Positions 44,359 through 52,986 of a DNA stretch of 64,000 nucleotides are shown here, piece by piece. The notes under the pieces were generated by a model. The model was not told the DNA's origin, searched no databases, and worked only from the letters and a program-made list of their open reading frames with translations. Made by a program: the position numbers and the translations under genes. This DNA is from Streptomyces albipurpureus (GTDB lineage: Bacteria; Actinomycetota; Actinomycetes; Streptomycetales; Streptomycetaceae), in NCBI RefSeq assembly GCF_023701525.1, contig NZ_JAMQAW010000010.1:345487-409486 (forward strand), written 5' to 3'. Every line of letters starts with the position of its first letter. Position 1 is the first letter of the stretch.

Positions 44359-45858
44359 CTAGGCCTGCCGGGACGCCAACTGCACCACGGTGATGTCCGA
44401 TGAGGCACCCACCCGCACCGGTGGGCCCCATGCTCCGGCGCCCCGGGTCACATAGAGCTGGGTGTCGCCGTAGCGCTCCAGGCCCGCCACGGTGGGATTG
44501 GCCAGTTCGGCGAGGTAGCTGCCGGGCCAGAGTTGGCCGCCGTGGGTGTGTCCGGAGAGCTGGAGGTCCACTCCGTGTTCGACGGCGTCATGGATGACGA
44601 CGGGCTGGTGGGCCAGCAGCACCGAGGCCCGGGAACTGTCCCGGTCGCCGAGGGCCTTGCGGAAGTCGGGCCCCTTGCCGACCTTCTCGCCTTCGATGTC
44701 GTCGACTCCGGCGAGGTCGAACCCGTCGATCTCCACCCGCTCGTTCTCCAGCGGGCGAAGTCCCAGCTCGCGCACGTGGTCGACCCACTCCTCGGCCCCG
44801 GAGAAGTACTCGTGGTTCCCCGTGACGAAGAACGTGCCGTGCCGGGCCTTGAGCTGGGTGAGCGGCTCGGCGGCCGGACCGAGGTCGGCGACGCTGCCGT
44901 CGACCATGTCGCCGACGATGGCGATGAGATCGGGCTGGGCCGTGTTGATGGTGTCGACGATCCGCTGGGTGTGCCCCCGGCCGAGGATGGGCCCGAGGTG
45001 GATGTCGCTGACCACGGCGATCCGGAAGCCATGGGCGGCGCGGGGCAGCTTGGCCAGCGGGACGGTCACCCGTTTGATCTTGGGCCCGCGCAGTACTCCA
45101 TAGGTGCCGTAGCCGACGGTGCCCAGCGCTGCTGCTGCGGCTCCGCCGCCGACCACCCGGGAGACGAAGAGCCGGCGGGAGACCGTCTGGGGATGCTCGG
45201 CGCCGGGGTGGGCCTTGACCTCCTGGACCGCGCTCTGGTCGAGGGAGGACTCACGGTCCGCGGTCGCTCGTATGGATGAAGGGGATTCCAGGGGGGCGGA
45301 GTCGGTGCTGGTGGCGGTCTCGGCGTTGTCCTGCTGGTGGGATGCGCCGACGGCGGCCGTGGTGGTGGTGCCGGTGTTGGCGCTGGCGCCGGTGGTGGCT
45401 TCAGCAGCGGTGGCGGTCGGCCCTGAGGGCACCGTCACCGCACCCCGCACGGTCGACTTCGCGGGGGTCGGTTCAACCGGCCTGGAAGACGCGGCCGGCT
45501 CGGAGGAGTGCGGGGGGTCGGACGGTCGGGACCCATCGGACACCCGGGAGCGGCGCAGCCATACCGCCCGTACGCCCTCACCGACCAGCAGGGCGAGCAC
45601 CAGATAGAGCAGCACCGCCAACCAGAGGTAGCCAGGCCAGGCGACCACTCTTTCCAGCCAAAAAGGAGCTCCGGCCCGGCCGGCTGTCAGCGCTCCGAAG
45701 GAGAACAGCGGGAGCACCCAGATCAGCACGGTGCCCACCCCGCGGGCAGCCCCACGGGCCTGTGTCGTGTCGCGGACCAACCTCCGCCAGACGTACCAGT
45801 GCGCCCCGACGAGGAGGGCGAGCACCGCCACGAAGACGAGTACGACGACCACGATCAC
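44359..45858 (-). CDS. Membrane-anchored metallophosphoesterase
   Basis: The 499-residue protein has three or so N-terminal membrane spans (within residues 1-100). A long Ala/Ser/Thr-rich linker and a second hydrophobic segment containing the twin-Arg-like RRLFVSRVVGGG follow. The calcineurin-like domain (about 275-495) resembles YkuE. Its metal motifs are DIHLG, GDMVDG, GNHEYFSG and SGHTHGGQLW. The start GTG at 45858 follows GGGGAG. Its substrate is not known. A degenerate copy of part of this gene lies at 40686. Confidence 0.92.
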   Translation of the reverse strand: MIVVVVLVFVAVLALLVGAHWYVWRRLVRDTTQARGAARGVGTVLIWVLPLFSFGALTAGRAGAPFWLERVVAWPGYLWLAVLLYLVLALLVGEGVRAVWLRRSRVSDGSRPSDPPHSSEPAASSRPVEPTPAKSTVRGAVTVPSGPTATAAEATTGASANTGTTTTAAVGASHQQDNAETATSTDSAPLESPSSIRATADRESSLDQSAVQEVKAHPGAEHPQTVSRRLFVSRVVGGGAAAAALGTVGYGTYGVLRGPKIKRVTVPLAKLPRAAHGFRIAVVSDIHLGPILGRGHTQRIVDTINTAQPDLIAIVGDMVDGSVADLGPAAEPLTQLKARHGTFFVTGNHEYFSGAEEWVDHVRELGLRPLENERVEIDGFDLAGVDDIEGEKVGKGPDFRKALGDRDSSRASVLLAHQPVVIHDAVEHGVDLQLSGHTHGGQLWPGSYLAELANPTVAGLERYGDTQLYVTRGAGAWGPPVRVGASSDITVVQLASRQA

Positions 45859-45869
45859 AGAAAGCTCCC

Positions 45870-46121
45870 CTATTCTTCGCGTTCCTCGCGCCGCAAAGCG
45901 CGGACGGCACGCAACCCAATGAGTCCTACGACCGTCCCCAGAAGAAAGGACGTAATGGCGAGCAGCAGATGAACCCAGAAGTAAGCCGTTGGATCGCCCG
46001 CGTCATCGAAGGCGAGTCCGCTGCCGTCCTGCCATAGGTTTTTGACGAAGGTGACCCAGATGAACCAGCTCCACACACCGAAAGCGAGCAGGAACCAGGA
46101 TGTGGGGCGGTTGAGCTTCAT
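45870..46121 (-). CDS. SCO4848-family small membrane protein
   Basis: This 83-residue protein has two membrane spans (about residues 8-26 and 48-70) linked by a short loop (NLWQDGSGLAFDDAG) and a basic/acidic tail. It matches, by memory, a conserved streptomycete family named after SCO4848. It lies 11 bases upstream of the metallophosphoesterase gene on the same strand, so the two are likely co-transcribed. Confidence 0.85.
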   Translation of the reverse strand: MKLNRPTSWFLLAFGVWSWFIWVTFVKNLWQDGSGLAFDDAGDPTAYFWVHLLLAITSFLLGTVVGLIGLRAVRALRREEREE

Positions 46122-46242
46122 CCTTCCAGTATTGCCGTCAGCTGCCGACCGAGGTTCTCGGGGTGGGCTGACCCAGCGGCGTTCCCGGCGAGTCATCAAC
46201 CCGATAAGCATATTTTCTGATCAGCACTGTACTTTCACGCAC

Positions 46243-47490
46243 GTGCCTGCCTTGAAGATGATCACTGCGAAGGCCGCGCGGAGGACCGCGCTGACGGTCA
46301 CCGCCGCCTTGCTGCTCCCCCTGTTCGCCGCCGTGCCCGCGGCTGCGGACACCCACGATCGCAAGGCGGATAACAAGCCACAGAAGCACCCGAATCCCCC
46401 GGCCGTCATGTCCACGGTCGGCGGGGCCCAATTGGGCAAGCCGGGCACACAGGTCAGCCTGGGTGCGGGCGCACCCGTACTTCCCAAGGATCTCAGCGGT
46501 CGCTCCTGGTTGGTCGCTGACGCGGAGTCCGGAGCGGTGCTGGCGGCCCACAACGCGCACTGGCGACTGCCCCCCGCGTCCACCTTGAAGATGCTCTTCG
46601 CGGACACCCTGCTGCCCAAGCTACCGAAGGAAGCCACGCATCTGGTGACCGAGGCGGAGCTGTCCGAGGTGGGCACGAACAGCAGCCTGGTCGGGGTGAA
46701 GGAGGATCTGACCTACACGGTCAACGATCTCTGGCTCGGGGTCTTCCTGCGCTCGGGCAATGACGCGGTCCATGTGCTCTCCGCGATGAACGGCGGCATC
46801 CCCAAGACCGTCCAGGACATGCAGGCGCACGCCGAGGAGTTGCAGGCGCTGGACACCCGGGTCATGTCACCCGACGGCTATGACGCGGCGGGCCAGGTCT
46901 CGTCCGCCTACGACCTCACGCTCATCGCCCGCAACGGCATGCAGAAGAAGGACTTCCGCGACTACGCCGCCACGGTCCGCGCCAAGTTCCCCGGTGAGAT
47001 GGACGGCGCCAAGCGGGATACGTTCGAGATCCAGAACACCAACCGGCTGCTGACCGGTGACTACGGCGTCGCGCCGTACCAGGGGATCGCCGGTGTGAAG
47101 AACGGCAACACCACTCATGCGGGGTCGACCTTCACCGGGGTTGCCGAGCGCAATGGGAAGGTGCTCCTGGTGACCGTGATGAACCCCGACTCCGGCGAGA
47201 GCCAAGCGGTCTACAAGGAGACCGCGCGACTGCTCGACTGGGGCTTCGCCGCGACGGGGAAGGTCACCCCGGTCGGTGAACTGGTGCCGCCGCGGTCGGC
47301 GAAGCTGAAGGAGGCGGGTGGCGGTGCGGGACCGGACAAGCACGGCTCCCAGGCCAGGCCGGTGGGCATCGCGAAGGATGAGTCATCGGGTGGAGTCGGC
47401 ATCGCGCTGGCCATCATCGGTGGAGTGCTGATGGCGCTGGCGGCGGGCGTGTTCGTGGTGAACCGACGCTGGCCGTCCGCCCGCGGGTAA
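46243..47490 (+). CDS. D-alanyl-D-alanine carboxypeptidase
   Basis: The 415-residue protein trims D-Ala from peptidoglycan stem peptides. It has a signal peptide ending AAADT, an S11 serine peptidase domain with STLK (active-site Ser), SGN and, in place of the usual KTG, KNG (GVKNGNTTHAG), and a C-terminal membrane span (IALAIIGGVLMALAAGVFVV) followed by a short basic tail. The start is probably GTG 46243. There is no ribosome-binding site, but a TACTTT box lies seven bases upstream, suggesting a leaderless transcript. ATG 46258 is the alternative. Confidence 0.9.
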   Translation: MPALKMITAKAARRTALTVTAALLLPLFAAVPAAADTHDRKADNKPQKHPNPPAVMSTVGGAQLGKPGTQVSLGAGAPVLPKDLSGRSWLVADAESGAVLAAHNAHWRLPPASTLKMLFADTLLPKLPKEATHLVTEAELSEVGTNSSLVGVKEDLTYTVNDLWLGVFLRSGNDAVHVLSAMNGGIPKTVQDMQAHAEELQALDTRVMSPDGYDAAGQVSSAYDLTLIARNGMQKKDFRDYAATVRAKFPGEMDGAKRDTFEIQNTNRLLTGDYGVAPYQGIAGVKNGNTTHAGSTFTGVAERNGKVLLVTVMNPDSGESQAVYKETARLLDWGFAATGKVTPVGELVPPRSAKLKEAGGGAGPDKHGSQARPVGIAKDESSGGVGIALAIIGGVLMALAAGVFVVNRRWPSARG

Positions 47491-47542
47491 CCGGCCAACG
47501 CGGCACGGGATCGGGCTCGGGCGCGTCCTCGCACCTCGCTCT

Positions 47543-47598
47543 CATGCCTCATGCCTCATGCCTCATGCCTCATGCCTCATGCCTCATGCCTCATGCCT
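47543..47598 (+). repeat. 7-bp tandem array (CATGCCT x8) and neighbouring simple repeats
   Basis: Eight perfect CATGCCT units are followed by about six degenerate heptamers (CACACCT, CCTGGCT, CCTGCCT types). Then come GGTCCC hexamers (about 47661-47690) and a GTCA/GTCCG(GT) stretch (about 47743-47790). The whole gap between the carboxypeptidase and BrkB genes is simple sequence. Confidence 0.95.
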
Positions 47599-47787
47599 CA
47601 CACCTCCTGGCTCCTGCCTCCTGGCTCCTGCCTCGTGCCTCGTTCTCGGCTCGCGTCCCGGTCCCGGTCCCGGTCCCGGTCCCGTTGCAGTTGGCGGAGC
47701 GGGGCCGCGGGGTCGACACCGCTGAGCGCCTTGGCGCCTCCGGTCAGTCAGTCAGTCAGTCCGGTCGGTCCGGTCAGTCCGGTCGGT

Positions 47788-48765
47788 TCAGCGGCTGAGG
47801 CCGGCGGGGGTGTTCGGGGACTCCGGTGCGCCCGGGGACTCCGGTGCGCCCGGGGTGTCGGGTGCGCCCGGGGTGTCGGGTGCGCCCGGGGTGTCCGTGG
47901 TGTCCCGGACCTCGCCCTTGCTGGGTGTCGCCGTCCACGCGGCGCAGAACAGCAGCAGCTTGGCCGTGAAGTTGATCCACAGCAGCAGGGCGATCGGCAC
48001 TCCGAACGCCCCGTACATGCTCTTGGAAGCGACCCCCTGCATATACCCACTGAGCAGCAGTTTCAGCAGTTCGAACCCGACCGCGCCAATCAGTCCCGCG
48101 ACCACGAGGCGGCGCCGCGGCGGGTGGGCGCTCGGCAACAGGGTCAGCAGATAGATCAGCATCAGGAAGTTCGCGAGAACGGCGAGAGCGATGGCCGCGA
48201 CCGACAGCAGGACTCCCCCCACACCGCCCTTGTCGAGTCCCAGCCGGTCCGTCGTCCAACCGACCGCGCTGGAACCGAGCGCGGACGCGCCCAGCGAGAC
48301 CAGGGCGGTGGCGCCGAGCCCGAGCAGCACCCCCGCGTCCTTGGCCTTGCGGATGAAGGGATTGCCCTCGTCCTCGTCGTCGGTCCCCCACACGGCCCGC
48401 AGACAGTCCCGCATGGCGCCGACCCAGCCGATACCGGTGAAGAGCAGCAGCGCGCCAGCGACCAGTCCGACCGTCCCCGCGTTGGCCACCAGGGAGTCGA
48501 TGTCCAACTGGTCGGAGATACCGGGCACCTGCTCGCCGATCTTCTCCTGCAACTTGTTCAGCTGATCATCGCTGAGCAGGGCCGCCCCCACAGCGGCGGC
48601 CACGGTGATCAGCGGGAAGAGGGCGAGGAAGCTCAGAAAGGTGATGGCGGCAGCGAGACGGGTCCAGTGGACCCGTTCCATGGTCTCGTAACTGCGCCAG
48701 GCGTGGGTCTGCATCATGCGGGCGGCAGCGGGCCCGATGACGGGGAGCTTGGTCAACCAATCCAT
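47788..48765 (-). CDS. YihY/BrkB-family membrane protein
   Basis: This 325-residue integral membrane protein has about six spans and the family opening (RVHWTRLAAAITFLSFLALF) and middle region. The function of the family is unsettled; some members have been proposed as transporters. The last 40 residues are repeats of APDTPG and APESPG type, encoded by tandem 15- and 18-base DNA repeats at 47815-47900. The ATG at 48765 is used. Confidence 0.9.
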   Translation of the reverse strand: MDWLTKLPVIGPAAARMMQTHAWRSYETMERVHWTRLAAAITFLSFLALFPLITVAAAVGAALLSDDQLNKLQEKIGEQVPGISDQLDIDSLVANAGTVGLVAGALLLFTGIGWVGAMRDCLRAVWGTDDEDEGNPFIRKAKDAGVLLGLGATALVSLGASALGSSAVGWTTDRLGLDKGGVGGVLLSVAAIALAVLANFLMLIYLLTLLPSAHPPRRRLVVAGLIGAVGFELLKLLLSGYMQGVASKSMYGAFGVPIALLLWINFTAKLLLFCAAWTATPSKGEVRDTTDTPGAPDTPGAPDTPGAPESPGAPESPNTPAGLSR

Positions 48766-48820
48766 GCCGTACGCCTACCCTCGGTACCGAACACCAGTGG
48801 CCGGAAAATGCGCCGGAAGG

Positions 48821-49792
48821 TCACAGTCCGGCGACGGCGAGCCCATACATCGCGGCCCACACCACACCGATCACGGCCAGCGCGCGATCTCGGAGCACCA
48901 CGTCCTCGGGTTCACCGGCGGTGCCGCGGTCCGCGAAGACCGCGTACCGCAACACCGCGAGGATGAAGGCGATCATCGACAGCTGACGCCAGGGAAGCAG
49001 CGCCTCCTCGTCGGTGCCGCCGCTCTCCAGCGCCCACAGGCAGTAGGCCAGTACGGCGACCCCGGCCGCGAGCTGCCACACAAAACGCAGATAGCCGGTT
49101 GTGTACTCGTTCAGCAGTGCCCTGGTCGCGCCCTTGCCACCCGTTTTGCCCTCCATCTGCACGGCCTCCGAGTAGCGCTTCGCGGCCACCATGAAGAGCG
49201 CCCCGAACCCGGTCGTGATCAGAAACCAACGGGACAGCGGGATGCCGAGAGCGACCCCACCGACCATGGCGCGCAGCAGGAATCCGGTGGTGACGACGGC
49301 CATATCGACGACGAGTACGTGTTTCAGCCAGATGCAGTAGGCGAGTTGCATGGAGAGATAGGCGGTGAGGAGCGCGCCGGTCAGCGCGTTGCACAGGACC
49401 GCCGCAGCGACGGTGGCAAGGACGCCTAGGGCCGCACCGACGGCGTAGGCGGTGTGCGGAGGCACCTGGCCCGCTGCCACCGGGCGCCGGCACTTGACCG
49501 GATGGGCCCGGTCGGCCTCGGCGTCCCGGGCGTCATTGATCAGATAGACAGCCGCTGCGGCCGCGGTGAAGAGGACAAAGACCACGGCGAGCTGGGCTGC
49601 GGTGTGGAAGGAGTCCAGCTCACCCGCGGCGGCCGGAGCGGCGAGAACCAGCAGGTTCTTGACCCACTGCCGGGGCCGTGCGGTTCTCAGTAGCCCGATG
49701 AGCGGGCCGCCGCCCCGGGCCGGTGACGGTCTACGGGGCTTCTTGGGTCGCCGTTCCGGCCGTTCCAGTAGGGCCGTGCCGTGCTCAGTCAC
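48821..49792 (-). CDS. UbiA-type decaprenyl-phosphate phosphoribosyltransferase
   Basis: The 323-residue membrane protein matches the UbiA-superfamily phosphoribosyltransferase of mycobacteria, which makes decaprenylphosphoryl-5-phosphoribose from PRPP. It has about nine spans and the first Asp-rich motif NDARDAEADRAHP (PRPP/Mg binding). It starts at GTG 49792, eight bases after GGGGAGG, overlapping the PAP2 gene's stop by eight bases. Position next to PAP2, DprE1 and DprE2 genes supports this assignment over an ordinary UbiA prenyltransferase. Confidence 0.9.
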   Translation of the reverse strand: MTEHGTALLERPERRPKKPRRPSPARGGGPLIGLLRTARPRQWVKNLLVLAAPAAAGELDSFHTAAQLAVVFVLFTAAAAAVYLINDARDAEADRAHPVKCRRPVAAGQVPPHTAYAVGAALGVLATVAAAVLCNALTGALLTAYLSMQLAYCIWLKHVLVVDMAVVTTGFLLRAMVGGVALGIPLSRWFLITTGFGALFMVAAKRYSEAVQMEGKTGGKGATRALLNEYTTGYLRFVWQLAAGVAVLAYCLWALESGGTDEEALLPWRQLSMIAFILAVLRYAVFADRGTAGEPEDVVLRDRALAVIGVVWAAMYGLAVAGL

Positions 49793-50555
49793 CGCGCTCG
49801 CCTCCCCTGGTGCCAAGGGTGGCCAGCGGACGGATCATCCAACGGCGGCCAAGCCGGGCCGCGAGCCCGCCCAGCGCGGCGCCCGCGGCGATGTCCGTGG
49901 GGTAGTGGACTCCGACCACGAGCCGGGAGACGCACATGGCGGCGGCGATCGATGGCAGCAAACGGCCGCCGCTGGGCAGGAGAGCGCCGAAGGCGACGAC
50001 GGCGGCCGCGGCAGAGGCGGCGTGGCAACTGGGGAAGGAGTACCGCCCCAGGGTGTTGACCAAGGGCGGGCGAAGCGCCTGCTCAGGGGGGCTGCCCGGG
50101 TGTGGAGCAGCACCCGTGGCAGGGCGGGCCCTGCGCACCACCCGCTTCATCCCCATGCCCATCAGATGCGCCCCACCCACCACGGTGGTAGCCCGGAGCC
50201 ACGCACCGCGCCGCTCACCGTCGCTCGCCGCGCCCGCAAGACCCGCGGCGAGCCAGAGCGCGCCGTGCTCCCCGGCGAAGGAGAGGGCCTGGGCCGCCGC
50301 GGCGATCCCCCGTTGGCCGCCGCAGTCACGAGCCATGACCAGCAGCCTTCGGTCGACGGCTCGTAGTCGACGGTCGGCGGCCGACCATCTCCTATCCGCT
50401 GGACGACGGTCGGCGGCCAGCCACCCTCTGTCCGATGGTCGACGGTCGGCTGCGGCCAGCCATCTCCCGTCCGGCGGTTGACGGTCAGCGGCCGACAATT
50501 CGCCGTCCAACGATGACCGTCCGCACTGAGCCTCCATATATTCGGCGTAGATCAT
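49785..50555 (-). CDS. PAP2-family lipid phosphatase, DPA pathway
   Basis: The 256-residue protein has the PAP2 motifs KRVVRRARP, PSCHAAS (His in the usual PSGH position, with Cys for Gly) and SRLVVGVHYPTDI, so it should be active. By analogy with the mycobacterial partner it would dephosphorylate decaprenylphosphoryl-5-phosphoribose. The N-terminal 70 residues include an imperfect repeated ADRRPxDRRWLA motif, encoded by repetitive DNA at about 50335-50500. The ATG at 50555 is six bases after AAGGGG. Confidence 0.85.
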   Translation of the reverse strand: MIYAEYMEAQCGRSSLDGELSAADRQPPDGRWLAAADRRPSDRGWLAADRRPADRRWSAADRRLRAVDRRLLVMARDCGGQRGIAAAAQALSFAGEHGALWLAAGLAGAASDGERRGAWLRATTVVGGAHLMGMGMKRVVRRARPATGAAPHPGSPPEQALRPPLVNTLGRYSFPSCHAASAAAAVVAFGALLPSGGRLLPSIAAAMCVSRLVVGVHYPTDIAAGAALGGLAARLGRRWMIRPLATLGTRGGERGD

Positions 50556-50728
50556 CCTCCGCCCCTTCCCATGAACCGCCGCCCCTTCCCATGAACCAGG
50601 GGGGACTCTTGTGGGCGAACGCCCGAGTTTGCGTGTCATTCTTTGATGACACTCGTTTAATCACCCATTTCGGCGAGTCCATAGGGCACTGCAAAAATGT
50701 GGGCATAAGCGGCGATACGGTCTTAGCT

Positions 50729-52180
50729 ATGTCCCCCGATGCTCCTTCCGCCCCCGCCGACCCCGCTCAGCCGCACACCCCCGTGAGCACCAACACCCCC
50801 CAGAGCCACACCGCTGAGACCCATGGCGACGAGGACGACCCCTTCGTCTCCATCAGCGGCTGGGGACGCACCGCCCCGACCACCGCCCGGGTGCTGCGCC
50901 CCCGCACCGCCGCCGAGGCGGCGGCGGTCGTCCAGGGCTGGGGTGCCCGCGGAGGCATCGCACGAGGGCTCGGCCGGGCCTACGGTGACGCCGCCCAGAA
51001 CGCCGGCGGCTGTGTCCTCGATATGACGGGCCTGGCACGCATCCACACCATCGACGGCCAGGCGGGAACCGTCGTCTGCGATGCCGGAGTCAGCCTGCAC
51101 CGGCTGATGGAAGTACTGCTACCGCTCGGCTGGTTCGTACCGGTGTCACCCGGCACCCGACAGGTGACCGTCGGCGGAGCGCTCGGCGCGGACATCCACG
51201 GCAAGAACCACCATGCCAGCGGCTCCTTCTCCCGCCATGTGGAATCGCTCGAACTCCTCACGGCCAACGGGGAGGTCCAGACCCTCCGCCCCGGCAGCGA
51301 CCTCTTTGACGCCACCACAGGCGGCATGGGCCTGACCGGAGTGATCCTCTCGGCGACCGTACGGCTGCACCGGGTGGAGACATCCCTGATGTCCGTGGAC
51401 ACCGAACGGGCGGCCGACCTCGACGAGCTACTGGCCAGGCTCACCACCGATGACCATCGATACCGGTACTCGGTCGCCTGGATCGATCTCCTCGCCCGCG
51501 GCAAGGCGCTGGGGCGCTCGGTCCTCACCCGCGGGGAGCACGCGCCCCTGACCGCGCTACCCTCCCGCGCCCGTCACCAGCCGCTCGACTTTCGGCCGGG
51601 ACGGCTGCCCGCACCCCCCGCCCAGCTACCGCGGGGGCTGCTCAACCGAACCACGGTCGGCCTCTTCAACGAGTTCTGGTACCGCCGGGCACCCCGGTCC
51701 CGTACGACGGAACTACAGCCCCTGACCAGGTTCTTCCATCCGCTGGACGCCGTACCGCACTGGAACCGGATCTATGGCGGCGACGGTTTCGTCCAGTACC
51801 AGTTCGTCGTCGGCCACGGTCAGGAAGAAGCCCTGAGGAGCATCATCCAACGGATCGCACGACGGGGTTGCCCCTCGTTCCTCGCCGTCCTGAAACGCTT
51901 CGGCACGAGTGACCCGGGGTGGCTCTCCTTCCCGATGCCGGGCTGGACGCTGGCCCTGGACATCCCCGCCGGGCTCGCCGGGCTCGGAAGCTTCCTGGAC
52001 GAGCTGGACGAGGAGGTCGCCACGGCCGGCGGCCGGATCTATCTCGCCAAGGACTCACGGCTGCGCCCGGAACTGCTCGACGTCATGTACCCACGGCTGC
52101 CCGACTTTCGAGCGCTGCGCGCCCATCTGGACCCCCAGGGGGTCTTCACCTCCGACCTCTCCCGCCGGCTGGCCCTGTGA
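50729..52180 (+). CDS. dprE1: Decaprenylphosphoryl-beta-D-ribose oxidase (DprE1-like)
   Basis: This 483-residue FAD enzyme should oxidise the 2-hydroxyl of decaprenylphosphoryl ribose, the first half of epimerisation to arabinose. The FAD_binding_4 fold is clear (TVGGALGADIHGKNHHASGSF). The C-terminal region has LSFPMPGWTLALDIP, in which Ala409 stands where the mycobacterial enzyme has the Cys targeted by benzothiazinones. The N-terminal 40 residues are a low-complexity extension. The ATG at 50729 lacks a good ribosome-binding site. The 52231 reductase follows directly. Confidence 0.88.
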   Translation: MSPDAPSAPADPAQPHTPVSTNTPQSHTAETHGDEDDPFVSISGWGRTAPTTARVLRPRTAAEAAAVVQGWGARGGIARGLGRAYGDAAQNAGGCVLDMTGLARIHTIDGQAGTVVCDAGVSLHRLMEVLLPLGWFVPVSPGTRQVTVGGALGADIHGKNHHASGSFSRHVESLELLTANGEVQTLRPGSDLFDATTGGMGLTGVILSATVRLHRVETSLMSVDTERAADLDELLARLTTDDHRYRYSVAWIDLLARGKALGRSVLTRGEHAPLTALPSRARHQPLDFRPGRLPAPPAQLPRGLLNRTTVGLFNEFWYRRAPRSRTTELQPLTRFFHPLDAVPHWNRIYGGDGFVQYQFVVGHGQEEALRSIIQRIARRGCPSFLAVLKRFGTSDPGWLSFPMPGWTLALDIPAGLAGLGSFLDELDEEVATAGGRIYLAKDSRLRPELLDVMYPRLPDFRALRAHLDPQGVFTSDLSRRLAL

Positions 52181-52230
52181 CCCCGCATTCGCCCGCAATG
52201 AAACCGCGCACTCCAAGGAGTCATCCGATC

Positions 52231-52986
52231 ATGAAGGACGCCTTCGGCACCCCGCAGTCCCTGCTCATCCTCGGTGGCACATCGGAGATCGGGCTGGCCA
52301 TCGCCCGCCGGATGATCGCCCGTCGCGCCCGGACGGTCTGGTTGGCCGGCCGCCCCTCCCCCGAGCTTGAGCACGCAGCCGACTCCCTGCGCACCCTGGG
52401 AGCGGATGTCCGTACGGTCCCCTTCGACGCCCTGGACCCGGCGCCGCACGCGGAAGTACTGGGCAAGGTCTTCACCGAGGGTGACATCGATATGGTGCTG
52501 CTCGCCTTCGGAGTCCTGGGCGACCAGGCCAACGACGAAGGTGACCCACCGGCCGCGGTACGGGTCGCCCAGACCAACTACACGGGGGCGGTCTCAGCCG
52601 GGCTGATCTGCGCGGCGGCCCTTCAGAACCAGGGCCATGGCTCGCTGGTGGTGCTCTCGTCGGTCGCGGGTGAGCGGGCTCGCCGCACCAATTTCATCTA
52701 CGGCTCCAGCAAGGCCGGCCTCGATGCCTTCGCCCAGGGGCTGGGCGACGCGCTGTACGGGACCGGGGTGCACGTCATGGTCGTACGCCCCGGCTTCGTC
52801 CGTACCCGAATGACCTCGGGGATGCCCGACGCGCCGCTGGCCACCACCCCGGAGGCCGTCGCCACGGCCGTGGAACTCGGGCTGCGACGCAGATCCGAGA
52901 CGGTGTGGGTGCCGGGGGCCCTGCGAGTGGTGATGACCGCGCTACGGCACACACCGCGTTCGCTCTTCCGCAGACTGCCGCTCTGA
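52231..52986 (+). CDS. dprE2: DprE2-like 2-keto reductase (SDR family)
   Basis: The 251-residue short-chain dehydrogenase should reduce the 2-keto intermediate from DprE1 with NADH to decaprenylphosphoryl arabinose. The nucleotide site is LGGTSEIG and the catalytic set is Ser (VVLSSVAG), Tyr and Lys (YGSSK). The ATG at 52231 follows AAGGAG and lies 50 bases after dprE1. With the divergent phosphoribosyltransferase and PAP2 genes all four enzymes of the pathway are together. Confidence 0.9.
   Translation: MKDAFGTPQSLLILGGTSEIGLAIARRMIARRARTVWLAGRPSPELEHAADSLRTLGADVRTVPFDALDPAPHAEVLGKVFTEGDIDMVLLAFGVLGDQANDEGDPPAAVRVAQTNYTGAVSAGLICAAALQNQGHGSLVVLSSVAGERARRTNFIYGSSKAGLDAFAQGLGDALYGTGVHVMVVRPGFVRTRMTSGMPDAPLATTPEAVATAVELGLRRRSETVWVPGALRVVMTALRHTPRSLFRRLPL

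Noticed and set aside
40686..44514. Complete integrative element with integrase
   Set aside because: No integrase, excisionase, replication or transfer gene is present; only the flanking duplicated fragment and lower GC of one gene suggest transfer.
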